Numbered from the stretch's first letter, positions 7,062-15,799 are shown. The stretch: 28,995 nucleotides of DNA from a virus (IMGVR_UViG_3300044718_000063:1-28995), one strand, 5' to 3'. Numbers and translations: made by a program. The notes: generated from the letters alone by a model not told the origin.

Positions 7062-7553
7062 TTAAACGCTGGTCTTGAACTGTCCTCTGATCGTCATCGT
7101 GAAGGATGGCGACGTTCCCGTAATCACCGTTTGAATTGTGGAATACCGCGTGGTGTGGTCTACCTTGACAAAGAACACCCCAGTGGTCGTGATCGCCGTG
7201 GACGCGGTATGTATGCCGCAGTTCGCGTTCGCAGGAAACGTCGAAGATCCAGGAGGCGAGTCGCATCCCATGAAGTTCACCGTGAGCGAGGGCGTTGTGC
7301 CAGATACGGCCGTCACGTTGATGATGATTACCCCAACGTCATATCCGCCCACGTCAATCGGCACGATTGCGTTGTTGCTCGTCGTGTACGCGGCCGAAGG
7401 CAGGAACGTGGTTTCATTCAGGAATCCGCCCGTGGCGTCACGGTACGTCTTTATGGACTGCGCCGCAGCCGGCACAGGCGGCAGCACCATGCACACCACC
7501 AGCATCAGGACCAGCAGCACCTTTAGAAATTCAAATCGACTTGTTCTTTTCAC
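7062..7553 (-). CDS. Exported protein in the head operon (possible decoration-like protein)
   Basis: This 163-residue protein starts with GTG after GAGGTGAGAA. The first ~32 residues form a clear Sec signal peptide: basic MKRTSRFEF, hydrophobic LKVLLVLMLVVCMVL, then PPVPAAAQ with a likely cut after AAAQ. The mature part is Thr/Ser-rich and beta-like (VGVIIINVTAVSGTTPSLTVNF), with two cysteines (MGCDSP, ANCGIH) that could form a disulfide after export. It follows the capsid gene directly, the usual slot of a capsid decoration protein, yet a signal peptide would send it out of the cytoplasm. It may be a co-opted secreted protein, a surface-modifying factor, or a decoration protein with a misleading N-terminus. 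Confidence 0.65.
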   Translation of the reverse strand: MKRTSRFEFLKVLLVLMLVVCMVLPPVPAAAQSIKTYRDATGGFLNETTFLPSAAYTTSNNAIVPIDVGGYDVGVIIINVTAVSGTTPSLTVNFMGCDSPPGSSTFPANANCGIHTASTAITTTGVFFVKVDHTTRYSTIQTVITGTSPSFTMTIRGQFKTSV

Positions 7554-7578
7554 TTCTCACCTCGGTTTTTGATTTTGC

Positions 7579-7665
7579 AAACCGTTCCGTTCGCGGGAGC
7601 GGTTTGGAAAATCCCCTGGAGCTGGTTGACTCCAGGGAACCTTCAAACCGGCACCGGCTAACCAG
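7579..7665 (-). other. Cluster of hairpins after the capsid gene
   Basis: Three inverted repeats lie between the capsid gene and the exported-protein gene: AAACCG-TTCC / GGA-GCGGTTT (about 7580-7605, one imperfect pair), CCCTGGA / TCCAGGG (7614-7620 and 7631-7637) and GGCAC / GTGCC (about 7650-7668). None is followed by a U-tract in either direction. They could stabilise or process the abundant capsid message, or partly reduce downstream transcription. Confidence 0.45.
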
Positions 7666-7681
7666 TGCCAGCAGCCATTCG

Positions 7682-10195
7682 TTATGGCACCACCGATTTG
7701 CCAGCTCCACGGAAGTCCAGGATCGCCCCGCCGAAGGGGAACTTGGGCTTGTACTGGATCTGGTCGTTGGTGAACTGCGTGCCCTGCGTCTGCATGTCTG
7801 CCAGGTAGATCTGCGGAGTCGAGATGCCATCAATGTATCCGACTTCGAAGATTGGCACATCAGCAACGTCCACGCCGTAGTACCAGTCGTTCGTATCAGT
7901 CAGCAGTTCATTGACGATGATCCCCGGAGGCGCCTGCTTGCCTGTGCCCGGAGGTCCAAATCGCTGATAGAAAGGATTGGGCTCAAAGATGCCAGAGCCA
8001 GGGTTGTAGTTCTGGCTGTTGTTGGCCTTCCACGCCTGAGCAGCGAGATCCACGGGAACCATGACCCATGAGATCCGACGCGCGAGTCGGTTCCCGGAGT
8101 CCTTCTCCGTCTGTTTCATCTGGATCGCTTCCTGCGCGATCAAGGCGTCGATGCTAAAAGGAGACACTGCCAGGTTGTTGTGTCCGACGTTAAACCAGGC
8201 CACGCCGTCAGGCACATAATTGGGATTATTTATAAAGAAGTTGGTGACGAACGTTTTCAGCGTGTGCCGCCCGGAGCGCGCCAGACGCATGGGAAACTGC
8301 TTGATCTTTCCGAGATCGTCGGCGCGGATCGTTTCCTCCGAGATGGTCAGCAATCCGCCGCGCTTCTGCGGCGCGTAGGTGACCTTCTCGTCTGTGGGTT
8401 TCGTCAACTCCAGATAGGGTGCGCCTTCCGCGACGATTGGGAGATCGGACATATAGCCTTCACGGATACGGCTCTGCGTCCGGTAATCGGTCAATGCGGG
8501 ACCTTCCGTGATGAGCTGATCAAGACCGCTCATTCCCACTTCGCTGTAGTCCTGAATAAGCCGCTTAAACATGGAATCGAGCAAGATGTTCGGAAAATCC
8601 GTTGTGGCCACGGCCTCCGTCACCTTTGTGAATCCTCCCTCGCCATTGCGCCCGAAGCTGAAGTCACGGTCCCCCGTAATAAGTATGTAGGCTTCCTTGG
8701 GGCCGCGAAATGCCTTGATGCCCGCTTCGCCCGCGAGCAGCGTCACTTCTTTCCCAGCTTTCCCCATAACCTCGACGTATGCCTTCTGCCCAGACTCAGT
8801 TACTCCGAGCATCCGGTCCATCGCGAGCTGCGCTTTGTCGCGCGATTCCAGTCCCACTTCTGTGCGGCCTCCGCCGATGCGTCCGATGTTGGAGTAAGCC
8901 GCAAACGCGTCGCGGATCTGCTTGATCTTGTTATCAACCGCAGATTCAGCCACGATCAGCTGTTCGCCTTTGTCGTCAACAAAAGCCTGGCGCACCAACT
9001 GCATTGCCGGCGCGGGAAGTTTGGACGCGACCAATTTGGTTTCCACCAGGTTGGCGCTCTTTATCTTCTTCGCTTCATCCAGCGCGGCGCGGGATTCAGT
9101 GACGAGCGCGGTCATCTCTGTGTGAGTTGTCACCGTCTGCGAGGATTTCTCCGAAGCTTCAGTCACGGCCTCACTTACCGTCAACATGAAATCCGAGAGC
9201 TGCTCGTCTTTCACAGCTGCGAATTCCGTAGTGAGTGCAGTGGCGCGGCCGGCATCGTGCTTCCGGAGCGATTCAATCAACTTCTTAATGCGTTCCTTCA
9301 TCATTGCTCCTGTTTTTCTGGCCGCGCTGTCTGCGCTGCCGCTTTCGCTGGTTTTCACCAGCGATTCTTTTTGCATCTGCGAGATCTCGGCCAGGACCGC
9401 CTTCGATGCCGCATACTGCAGAAACTTTCCTCCCGCGCCAGCTTCTGCGCAGAGGTCAACACTGATCAATTTGCCCAGCCTCTTTGAGACCAGGCAGTCT
9501 TTCCCTTCGACCTTGCCGGCCTCGAACTGGATGTAGCCGAGCATCGAGACGCCGAAAAGGTCCAGCTTGCCGGAAGCTCTGGCTGCATAAAGCTTGGCCT
9601 GCAGCGCCGTTTCGTTTTTCAAAAGATGAACGTCGCCAACGGCTGCTTCACCGACGAGTTTGCCGTTCTCCATCCAGCCTGCGACGCGATTCGCATCTTC
9701 CGCGCCCGTGCCGTTCACCGGATGCATACGCCCAAACTTTGCGCCATTGACGGCGGCAGCGACTTCTGCCACGACCGCAGGCGTGAAGTAATGCGGCACG
9801 TTCTTCTGACCGGCCACAGCACCGTGTGCCCAGCCTGTCTGCATGACTTGCACCGGATAGACCCAATCATCCACGGCAACGCCGGCTTCAGCGGCCATGA
9901 ATATCCCGGACTGAGAGACAGGTACAAAAGCTGTCTCCACTTCCTGCGGATCTCCCAGCGTCGCTTCGCCCTGGTCATCAACCGAGTAAGAAAGCTGGAA
10001 TAGTTTGCCGCCCGGACCACGCGCGATCACGTAGTCCGGGAAAGCTTCAACCAAGATGTAAAGCGGCGAGCCGAACGCGTCGGTGCCGAACTTCTCCTGC
10101 AACTCTTCCTGAAGTTCACACTCCAGATCGTCGAAGGACATGTCTGCCTCCCTGGTGAGCAGGACGCGCGTGCCGTTTTTCTTTTTCGTTTTCAT
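7682..10195 (-). CDS. Prohead protease - scaffold - major capsid fusion
   Basis: One uninterrupted frame encodes 837 residues. Residues ~95-260 look like a prohead serine protease: GRMHPVNG (His158), RVAGWMENGKLVGEA, and FGVSML (Ser217), arranged as in S78/Mu gpI-type proteases. Residues ~265-450 are charged and helical (ERIKKLIESLRKH, AVTEASEKSSQ), as expected of a scaffold. From about 465 to the end the sequence fits a Mu gpT/HK97-type capsid protein (DLPIVAEGAPYLELT, GGLLTISEETIRADDLG). In Mu, protease/scaffold and capsid come from separate genes, so this is a fusion. The ATG has GAAAGGCTGAG upstream. A second start with strong SD lies at residues 298-299. Confidence 0.85.
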   Translation of the reverse strand: MKTKKKNGTRVLLTREADMSFDDLECELQEELQEKFGTDAFGSPLYILVEAFPDYVIARGPGGKLFQLSYSVDDQGEATLGDPQEVETAFVPVSQSGIFMAAEAGVAVDDWVYPVQVMQTGWAHGAVAGQKNVPHYFTPAVVAEVAAAVNGAKFGRMHPVNGTGAEDANRVAGWMENGKLVGEAAVGDVHLLKNETALQAKLYAARASGKLDLFGVSMLGYIQFEAGKVEGKDCLVSKRLGKLISVDLCAEAGAGGKFLQYAASKAVLAEISQMQKESLVKTSESGSADSAARKTGAMMKERIKKLIESLRKHDAGRATALTTEFAAVKDEQLSDFMLTVSEAVTEASEKSSQTVTTHTEMTALVTESRAALDEAKKIKSANLVETKLVASKLPAPAMQLVRQAFVDDKGEQLIVAESAVDNKIKQIRDAFAAYSNIGRIGGGRTEVGLESRDKAQLAMDRMLGVTESGQKAYVEVMGKAGKEVTLLAGEAGIKAFRGPKEAYILITGDRDFSFGRNGEGGFTKVTEAVATTDFPNILLDSMFKRLIQDYSEVGMSGLDQLITEGPALTDYRTQSRIREGYMSDLPIVAEGAPYLELTKPTDEKVTYAPQKRGGLLTISEETIRADDLGKIKQFPMRLARSGRHTLKTFVTNFFINNPNYVPDGVAWFNVGHNNLAVSPFSIDALIAQEAIQMKQTEKDSGNRLARRISWVMVPVDLAAQAWKANNSQNYNPGSGIFEPNPFYQRFGPPGTGKQAPPGIIVNELLTDTNDWYYGVDVADVPIFEVGYIDGISTPQIYLADMQTQGTQFTNDQIQYKPKFPFGGAILDFRGAGKSVVP
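9299..9312 (-). promoter_or_regulatory. Internal ribosome binding site and start codons within the fusion gene
   Basis: On the transcribed strand CAGGAGCA is followed directly by ATG ATG AAG, in the frame of the fusion gene at residues 298-299. AGGAG lies five bases from the second ATG. Initiation here would give a scaffold-capsid protein of about 539 residues lacking the protease, similar in principle to the internal scaffold start in lambda (Nu3) and Mu (Z). The site is seen; its use is inferred. Confidence 0.6.
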
Positions 10196-10229
10196 CTCAG
10201 CCTTTCAGCTTGGTTTTTAAAAAGCTGGG

Positions 10230-10649
10230 TTAAGCGCCTGTTGCCGCGCTGCCAGTACCTTCGCCGCCGCCATTGCCGTTTGCGTTTTGGGTGCCCTTCT
10301 TTTTGTCGTCGGTCTTGTCGTCAACCGGCTTCTGCGCCTTCGCCGGAATCGGGAGGTTGTATTTTTTTCCGTGACGCGTGACCACGCGCAGCGTCTTTCC
10401 GTCTTTGCTGGGCTCGCGCAGCAGGAAGTGAAAGTCCTCGATGTCCATCGCCTGGCTGTAGCTGGTGAGTTCCGGCGTCTTCAAGAGACGGTTTGCTTCA
10501 CGCAAAGCGAGCTGTCTTTGAGTGGTCAAATCATCGGGCGATTCTTCCTGGGCTTCTTTGAAAGCAGACTCGTAAGTCTGCTTCCACATCTTTTCCACCG
10601 CTGCCGGCAATCCTGCGGGTGCGTCTGGAATCTGGATTTTCTCTGCCAT
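10230..10649 (-). CDS. ChaB-like N-terminal domain protein
   Basis: This 139-residue protein has a helical N-terminal region (LPAAVEKMWKQTYESAFKEAQ ... QRQLALREANRLL) that resembles the ChaB fold, where a conserved Leu-Pro starts the domain. The second part is basic and beta-like (VVTRHGKKYNLPIPAKA) and the C-terminus is a low-complexity Asn/Gly/Lys tail (DKTDDKKKGTQNANGNGG). The start has AAGGAGAGCGAC upstream. ChaB-like genes occur beside portal and capsid genes in some phages, but their role is unclear. It lies between the minor head gene and the protease-capsid gene. Confidence 0.55.
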   Translation of the reverse strand: MAEKIQIPDAPAGLPAAVEKMWKQTYESAFKEAQEESPDDLTTQRQLALREANRLLKTPELTSYSQAMDIEDFHFLLREPSKDGKTLRVVTRHGKKYNLPIPAKAQKPVDDKTDDKKKGTQNANGNGGGEGTGSAATGA

Positions 10650-10667
10650 GTCGCTCTCCTTCTGCCG

Positions 10668-11552
10668 CTATGCGGCGCTGACTGAAATTCCCAAACTCTC
10701 CAACAAACCTTTTTGCGACGCCGTGGCCTTCAACACTTCAGGCGCGAAGTATGGCGCAGTCATACAGTGGCAATTGATCGTGTTCCCCGCCGATCCGCTG
10801 GGATCGCGCGGATACATCAACGCTTCGCCTTCCACGATGAAAAACTCTTTCACTCCCACCACCTGGCGGTCCGCAGCGATGTGTCCAGGCCTGGGCACGC
10901 GCGCCAGATTCAGGTGACGCCATTGCTTCTGCAGATCGGGTAGACGGCTGAATGCATCTTCCAGCCGCGCCTGCGCGGCGATGGACTGCACGCGCAGAAG
11001 TTCATTCAGCGCGATTGTGGTCACGCGCCGGCCGAGCGCGTCAAATATCCCGTTGAATTTGTCGCCGCCGATCGCGCGACCCATCTGCGCGATGATGTCC
11101 ATGATCTGCTGGCCGCCAAAGAAGGCGCGCGCGATCGCAGCATTTACTTTGGCCGCCGCATCCACAGATAAGCCAGAGACGAGGTCCGCCGTGTAAGCCT
11201 GGGCAATGGTGAGCGCCGACGTGGATATTTGCCCCAGCGATGGGGTGCCCAAGACAGTGATCGGCTGCACGATCATCTGCGACCCCAGGGTTAATTCCTG
11301 CGCCTCGTAGCTGTCGAGCAGCTTCGTCGCGTCGGCGCTGAATCTTTTAAAGAGCACATCGATCTGGCCCTTAAGCACAGCGAGCTGCGCGGCGCTGAAG
11401 CTGGACGTATTCATTCCCGCCAGGCGCACGACGATTTCTTTGCGCACGGTATCCAGCATCTCCAGCACCTTGCGGCGCGCCTCGAGAGAAAGGTTTGCGG
11501 ACTGCGCGATCATGTCGGCGATCTTGGCCGAGAACTGCTGCTGGAGGCTCAT
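10668..11552 (-). CDS. Minor head / head morphogenesis protein (SPP1 gp7 / Mu F family)
   Basis: This 294-residue protein has a long helical N-terminal region and the typical C-terminal signature of the family: a conserved RPGHIAADRQVV box, then EGEALMYPRDPSG, ending in NTINCHCMTAPY. In related phages this minor capsid protein binds the portal and takes part in head assembly and DNA delivery. It starts with ATG after CAGGAGCTGTGCA and overlaps the portal gene by four bases (ATGA), which fits the standard portal-minor head order of Mu-like phages. Confidence 0.85.
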   Translation of the reverse strand: MSLQQQFSAKIADMIAQSANLSLEARRKVLEMLDTVRKEIVVRLAGMNTSSFSAAQLAVLKGQIDVLFKRFSADATKLLDSYEAQELTLGSQMIVQPITVLGTPSLGQISTSALTIAQAYTADLVSGLSVDAAAKVNAAIARAFFGGQQIMDIIAQMGRAIGGDKFNGIFDALGRRVTTIALNELLRVQSIAAQARLEDAFSRLPDLQKQWRHLNLARVPRPGHIAADRQVVGVKEFFIVEGEALMYPRDPSGSAGNTINCHCMTAPYFAPEVLKATASQKGLLESLGISVSAA

Positions 11553-13033
11553 TGCACAGCTCCTGACGCTGGCTGGGCAGGCGTTTCGAGTTGCTGGAGA
11601 GCCTTACTTAAAACTGTTTGCTCCGGAATCAGATCAGCTTCGTGCGCCGCCTTTTCCTTTTGCGCCTGCTCGAACTCGTCAGCATCAACTTCAATCCCGA
11701 TCTGCGTGAGCACGACGTGGGACGCGCGCGCGGCCGTCTTCCTGGTGATAAAGAAGTTTTCAGCCATGATGGAAACCGAGTTCACCACCGCTGCCATTGT
11801 GGTAGCGGCTTTCTGCATGTCCTTGATCATCAGATCGGGGACTTGCAGCTTCACCGTTGTGTCTACTCCCTCAGCCAGTACTCCGTGGTAAATCGCCTGC
11901 TGCACCACGAATATGAGGATTTGCATCAACGCGCTCTTTAAATGATTCTGGCGGTCTGTGAGCTTCTTTCCTGTCGGCCCTGTCATCTCGTCGGCCGTGG
12001 AGCGGTTACTGTCAACGGGATCGGCGAAGAACCATGCCGGCAGTCCAGCACCGCCCAAACCATAGAGTTTGATGGAGCGCGTGGCTTCCGACATGTCCGC
12101 GCCGGCAAAGCTGGGAGTCTTCGCTTCGATAGTCACATTTTCATTCGTCGTCCACACGCTGCCCTGGCGCGGAGGGTTCTGTGTGACCTTCTTATTCCAT
12201 TTCTCCAGGTCAGGCTCGCTCGCGCCCTTAATGGAGTAGTGCCACACGAAAGCATTCAGGAAGCGCACACGGTCCGCGAAATCAAACATCATCTGGTCGA
12301 ACACGTCGATCCAGTCAGCCAGGCTGAATAATTCAGAGAGTCCGCGGCTGGCGCCCTTGGCTTTGTTGATCGCAAAATAGAAGCAATCGCCTTTAAGCTG
12401 ACCGAAGGTTTCAGAGTTCGGATCTTCGTCGACCCGCACGATCTCCAGACGCTGGCCCTCGGTCTCTGACTGCTTACGCTTCAGTCGCACAGCTACTGGA
12501 ATGAGAATCTGCTGCTGGCCGCTGGACGTTTCGATAGTTCCGTACTCCACGGATTCCAGTAGCAGCGGATCTATATAGCTAAGGCGCACTTTGCCGTTCA
12601 CTGGATTCACCGCGACAGGCAGGCACAACTCGCCGAACGTAGTGAGCTCATCACAGTAGTCTTTCAACGCCTGATCGATATTGTTGACCTGGTCATTCCA
12701 GAATTCCGTGATCACTTCCTGAACGGTCTCGTCAGTCGCGGACGGTTTAAATCCTTCACCAACCACGTAGCTGGTGATGACCTCAACAATGCGCTTGCCA
12801 AAAGGCGTCGTTGATTTCAGGTAGAAGCACACCGCCTGCATCCGCTCATGCATCAGCGGGTTAAGATCGCGGATCGTGTTGGGCGAGGTGATGCGGCGGA
12901 ACTTTGCATCTTCGCCATCAGCGGCGGTCAAACCGAAGAGGAACGGCGTCACGGCTTCAGCCACTTTTTTACCGAGCGCCTTTTTCACCGACGCGGACCA
13001 GGTCTGCACGGTCTTGACTAGCGAGAAGCCCAT
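11549..13033 (-). CDS. Portal protein (Mu gp29-like)
   Basis: This 494-residue protein fits phage portals: KFRRITSPNTIRDLNPLMHERMQ near the N-terminus, a helical stem region (MFDFADRVRFLNAFVWHY), and the typical GLGGAGLPAWFFADPVDSN / MTGPTGKKLTDRQ segment. The portal forms the dodecameric gate at one vertex through which the terminase packs DNA. The ATG is preceded by GCAGGAGGTCTCT and overlaps the terminase gene by 16 bases. Order (large terminase, portal, minor head protein) is that of Mu-like phages. Confidence 0.85.
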   Translation of the reverse strand: MGFSLVKTVQTWSASVKKALGKKVAEAVTPFLFGLTAADGEDAKFRRITSPNTIRDLNPLMHERMQAVCFYLKSTTPFGKRIVEVITSYVVGEGFKPSATDETVQEVITEFWNDQVNNIDQALKDYCDELTTFGELCLPVAVNPVNGKVRLSYIDPLLLESVEYGTIETSSGQQQILIPVAVRLKRKQSETEGQRLEIVRVDEDPNSETFGQLKGDCFYFAINKAKGASRGLSELFSLADWIDVFDQMMFDFADRVRFLNAFVWHYSIKGASEPDLEKWNKKVTQNPPRQGSVWTTNENVTIEAKTPSFAGADMSEATRSIKLYGLGGAGLPAWFFADPVDSNRSTADEMTGPTGKKLTDRQNHLKSALMQILIFVVQQAIYHGVLAEGVDTTVKLQVPDLMIKDMQKAATTMAAVVNSVSIMAENFFITRKTAARASHVVLTQIGIEVDADEFEQAQKEKAAHEADLIPEQTVLSKALQQLETPAQPASGAVQ

Positions 13034-14670
13034 AGAGACCTCCTGCCGCCAGACACTGCCGGCTGCGCGTCTTCATCCTGGCGATCCCGCCCGGAGATCT
13101 CCTGCGCCGTGCGCGTCATGATGCCGCGCTGCTGATTTGTGTACCAGTCGTCTTTAGCAACGATCATTCCCATTGCCGGCTTGAAGCTGCGGCTGCGCGC
13201 CAGGCTAACTGCCATCGTGAGCGCGTCGGCAAGATCGTCGTGCATCTTGCCCAGGAAAAGGAGCTGCGATATCAGCTTCTTTTGCGTGCCGTCCAGGCAG
13301 AATCGAATCGTGCCGTTTTCAACCAGCGGCGAGATCGCCGTGATGCGGCGGAACTTATCGGTGTCCGCCTGCAGTTCTACTACGGGAATATAGCGGCCAC
13401 TCTTGCGGCCTTCTTCGTCCAGATCCTGCTTGAGCGCCTTCTGGTATGCGACGGATTCCACGCCGATGGCGACGGGCTGTTCCTCGTCATAGCGATCAAA
13501 AACAAATTTCTTTTGCTCAGGGAAGCTGAGTTTCTTACCTTCGGCTCGCAGGACCAAAATGAATCCGTCAGGATCGATGCCGACCGTCACGCTGGCAAAG
13601 TCGTCGGCCTTTTCCTTCTTGCTGATCGCGGGATCGATGCCGGTGAGTTTCACCAGCGACATGCCTTCAATCGATGCGCGCGTGTAAGCGTGGCGAATGA
13701 TGTCGCTCTCTTTAAAACTCTGTGTGTCGGAGTTGATCGGACGGTTGCGAAATTCCTGATTGAACTCCGTTGGCCCGATATCCTCTTCCTTCGCCTTCAA
13801 ATCATCCAGTGACCACTTAGCCGGCCAGAGCACCGTCTCGGGAGTGAAATCATCGTCGACCGCCTGGAATAGCCGCTTAAAGAACTTTAGGTATTTGTCA
13901 GGGTCCAGCAGATGAGCCAGCAGAGAATCAAAATGCAGGATCGTGCCAACCACAAAGACCTGGCACGTCTTGCCCAGGTTGAGCACTACGTTTTTAAACC
14001 AGCGCTCAAGCTTCTTGCGCGACTCAGGGTTGTCGACGGTCTCGTCATTTTCCAGATCGTCGCCAATGACCAGGTCCGGGCGATACATCCGCTGGCGAAG
14101 TCCGCGCAGTGACTGTCCAGCGCCGCGCGCCACAACCCGAATTCCCGTTGTGGTGAGAATGTCTTCCTCTCCCCACTTCGCATCATTCACCAGATTGCCG
14201 AAGTCCTCAATCAGCGCGTCGTTACCTTCCAGCTCGACTTTGTTGGCGTTCAGCAGCAGTCGCGCCTGCGGCATCGTTTCGCTCAGGAGCACGATGAATC
14301 GGCGCAGCTTATAGCAGACGCAGTAAAGAACGAAGAAGAGCGATACCACGGTCGACTTCGCATGCTCGCGTGGAGCAGCAACAGCGCCGCGCTTGGTTGT
14401 GAGAAGAATCTGGTACAGCTCCTTGTGAAACTCGGCCGGCTCAACGGCGACCCCCGTGTCCTGGTCAACCATGTAGTGAGCCAGATACTTGCGCACGAAG
14501 CTCTCAATGTCCGAAGCGAGATCCCACGCCGCCTTCAAAACGGTCTGCGGACGGAAGCCCTTCGTGACTCCATCAGTTGCGGTACCGGCCTGAAAGATCG
14601 CGCGCAACTGAGCGCGCGAGTGTTCAAGCCGCTCCCGCTTCGATCTGTTTTGCGTACGCTTCAGCACCAT
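13018..14670 (-). CDS. terL: Terminase large subunit (Mu gp28-like)
   Basis: This 550-residue packaging motor has an ATPase domain with a Walker A-like APREHAKST (residues 99-107) and a Walker B LVIGDDLEND (about 200-209). The C-terminal nuclease domain starts at TGIDPA (Asp346), with GVESVAYQ (Glu405) and the late acidic pair MHDDLADAL (Asp478/479). Together these are the catalytic set of an RNase H-like terminase nuclease. AGGAA lies eight bases before the ATG. The gene overlaps the small terminase gene by 47 bases and the portal by 16. In a transposing phage the enzyme would pack by headful from the inserted genome, including host DNA. Confidence 0.92.
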   Translation of the reverse strand: MVLKRTQNRSKRERLEHSRAQLRAIFQAGTATDGVTKGFRPQTVLKAAWDLASDIESFVRKYLAHYMVDQDTGVAVEPAEFHKELYQILLTTKRGAVAAPREHAKSTVVSLFFVLYCVCYKLRRFIVLLSETMPQARLLLNANKVELEGNDALIEDFGNLVNDAKWGEEDILTTTGIRVVARGAGQSLRGLRQRMYRPDLVIGDDLENDETVDNPESRKKLERWFKNVVLNLGKTCQVFVVGTILHFDSLLAHLLDPDKYLKFFKRLFQAVDDDFTPETVLWPAKWSLDDLKAKEEDIGPTEFNQEFRNRPINSDTQSFKESDIIRHAYTRASIEGMSLVKLTGIDPAISKKEKADDFASVTVGIDPDGFILVLRAEGKKLSFPEQKKFVFDRYDEEQPVAIGVESVAYQKALKQDLDEEGRKSGRYIPVVELQADTDKFRRITAISPLVENGTIRFCLDGTQKKLISQLLFLGKMHDDLADALTMAVSLARSRSFKPAMGMIVAKDDWYTNQQRGIMTRTAQEISGRDRQDEDAQPAVSGGRRSLWASR

Positions 14671-15331
14671 AAGAAAATTCCTGAATCAACTCTTCTTTGA
14701 TCGGATCGATCACAGCCCGCACGTCTTTTCGTGTGCGTAGCTTCTTTAAAATTTCCTGGACGACACCCAGATACAGCTCGCGCGGATCTCCGAGTTCCTT
14801 CAGCCGGTTCTTTGCGGCTTCGAGCTTTTCTTCCTCTATGTCCAGCTTCCGCTGCGCAACTTTTGTGCGTTCAATACGCGAAATCATTAAGCCGAGAGAT
14901 CCCAGGCCCTGAATTGCCTTCGTCCTACTGCCGTCATCTGACGATTCCATGAGTATGAAAATCTGGTCTCGCAATGCATTCATCACCGCGTCAGGAAGTT
15001 CTTTAAACCCCTTCCCGGCAAACGACTGTGCAAATTCCCTTGCGCGATCCGCGCGTGCCATCACCTCACGCCTGACCTGGTCAACTCTCAGGTCGTACCA
15101 GCGCTGAAGAGAGCTGTGTGGCAAGCGCATATCTGGAAACAGTTCCAGAACTGGAGTTGGCAGCGACTCCCACTTAACAAACTTGGCCGATAGCTCCTCT
15201 ATCTCTATCCATGTTCTGCCTGCAGCGCGCAGCTTCTGAACTTCATCACGGACCTCAAGAGGCAGCTTGTCGATCTTGAGCGGCTGCCGCGTGCGCCGCT
15301 TTTCTCCGGTCTTTGGCTTTTTACTTGCCAT
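14624..15331 (-). CDS. DUF3486 family protein, probable small terminase (Mu gp27-like)
   Basis: This 235-residue protein begins with a basic tail, then KIDKLPLEVRDEVQKLRAAGRTWIEI, the typical DUF3486 helix-turn-helix start, and later LPHSSLQRWYDLRV. A long coiled-coil like section follows (RKLDIEEEKLEAAKNRLKEL). DUF3486 proteins stand before the large terminase in Mu-like phages and probably recognise DNA for packaging. The start overlaps the end of the small Cys-rich gene by 11 bases, with no clear own SD, so translation is likely coupled. Confidence 0.85.
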   Translation of the reverse strand: MASKKPKTGEKRRTRQPLKIDKLPLEVRDEVQKLRAAGRTWIEIEELSAKFVKWESLPTPVLELFPDMRLPHSSLQRWYDLRVDQVRREVMARADRAREFAQSFAGKGFKELPDAVMNALRDQIFILMESSDDGSRTKAIQGLGSLGLMISRIERTKVAQRKLDIEEEKLEAAKNRLKELGDPRELYLGVVQEILKKLRTRKDVRAVIDPIKEELIQEFSYGAEAYAKQIEAGAA

Positions 15332-15467
15332 TCGCGATTGAAATCACCTTCGTGTTCTCTTGCCGGCACTCCACGCAATTCAAATCCCGATGTCCCTTGT
15401 CCCTACACCCGTCACAGGTCAACGATCCATTCACGGTCAGCTTGGTGCACGCGTGACAGCTATTCAT
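15321..15467 (-). CDS. Very small zinc-finger protein (48 residues)
   Basis: This 48-residue frame starts MNSCHACTKLTVNG and contains three CxxC pairs (C4/C7, C18/C21, C31/C34), separated by 10 and 9 residues. This is enough for one or two zinc sites. It starts 12 bases after the stop of the upstream gene and overlaps the DUF3486 start by 11 bases, filling the gap exactly, which supports it as a real gene. Mu-family phages often have a short Cys-rich protein just before the small terminase. Function unknown; a DNA- or RNA-binding role is a guess. Confidence 0.7.
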   Translation of the reverse strand: MNSCHACTKLTVNGSLTCDGCRDKGHRDLNCVECRQENTKVISIANGK

Positions 15468-15478
15468 TGCGTCCGATC

Positions 15479-15799
15479 TCATAGCACCCGGACGAGTGGA
15501 TCTCTTTCTTCTTTTTCCACCAGGGCAATTCCGGAGCGGGTAGCCTCGATCTCCGAAATCCGGACTTCGTTGCTGGCGTCGTTGCGCGCCAGTTTGAATC
15601 GGAGATACTTCATTTCACAGAGCTGCTGCAGTAGCGTGCGCACATCGTTCTGGCCAACGTCGTGGCTGAGATCGCGCATCAGTCCCCAAAGAGTGAGATC
15701 GTCCAGGCGGCTCTCCTGCTTGGTGTGGCCGTCGTAAACGAGTTCGAGAATCACGCCGCGCCAGCGTTTTCTGAAGGCTGCGGCCTGTTGTGTGCTCAT
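15479..15799 (-). CDS. Winged-helix-like protein before the packaging genes
   Basis: This 106-residue protein (MSTQQAAAFRKRWRGVILEL) has the helix-strand pattern of a winged helix: LDDLTLWGLMRDLSHDV, VRTLLQQLCEMKYLRFKLA, then a strand region (EVRISEIEATRSGIALVEK). Similar small proteins occur in this slot in Mu-like phages. It overlaps the upstream gene by four bases (ATGA). DNA binding is inferred from the fold impression; it could modulate packaging or late transcription. Confidence 0.6.
   Translation of the reverse strand: MSTQQAAAFRKRWRGVILELVYDGHTKQESRLDDLTLWGLMRDLSHDVGQNDVRTLLQQLCEMKYLRFKLARNDASNEVRISEIEATRSGIALVEKEERDPLVRVL

Noticed and set aside
7579-7665. Rho-independent terminator after the capsid gene
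   Set aside because: Hairpins are present, but no U-tract follows in either direction.
8180-9487. 435-residue open frame on the + strand
   Set aside because: Wholly antisense to the protease-capsid gene; sequence is Arg/His/Leu-rich shadow type without domains, and no SD supports it.
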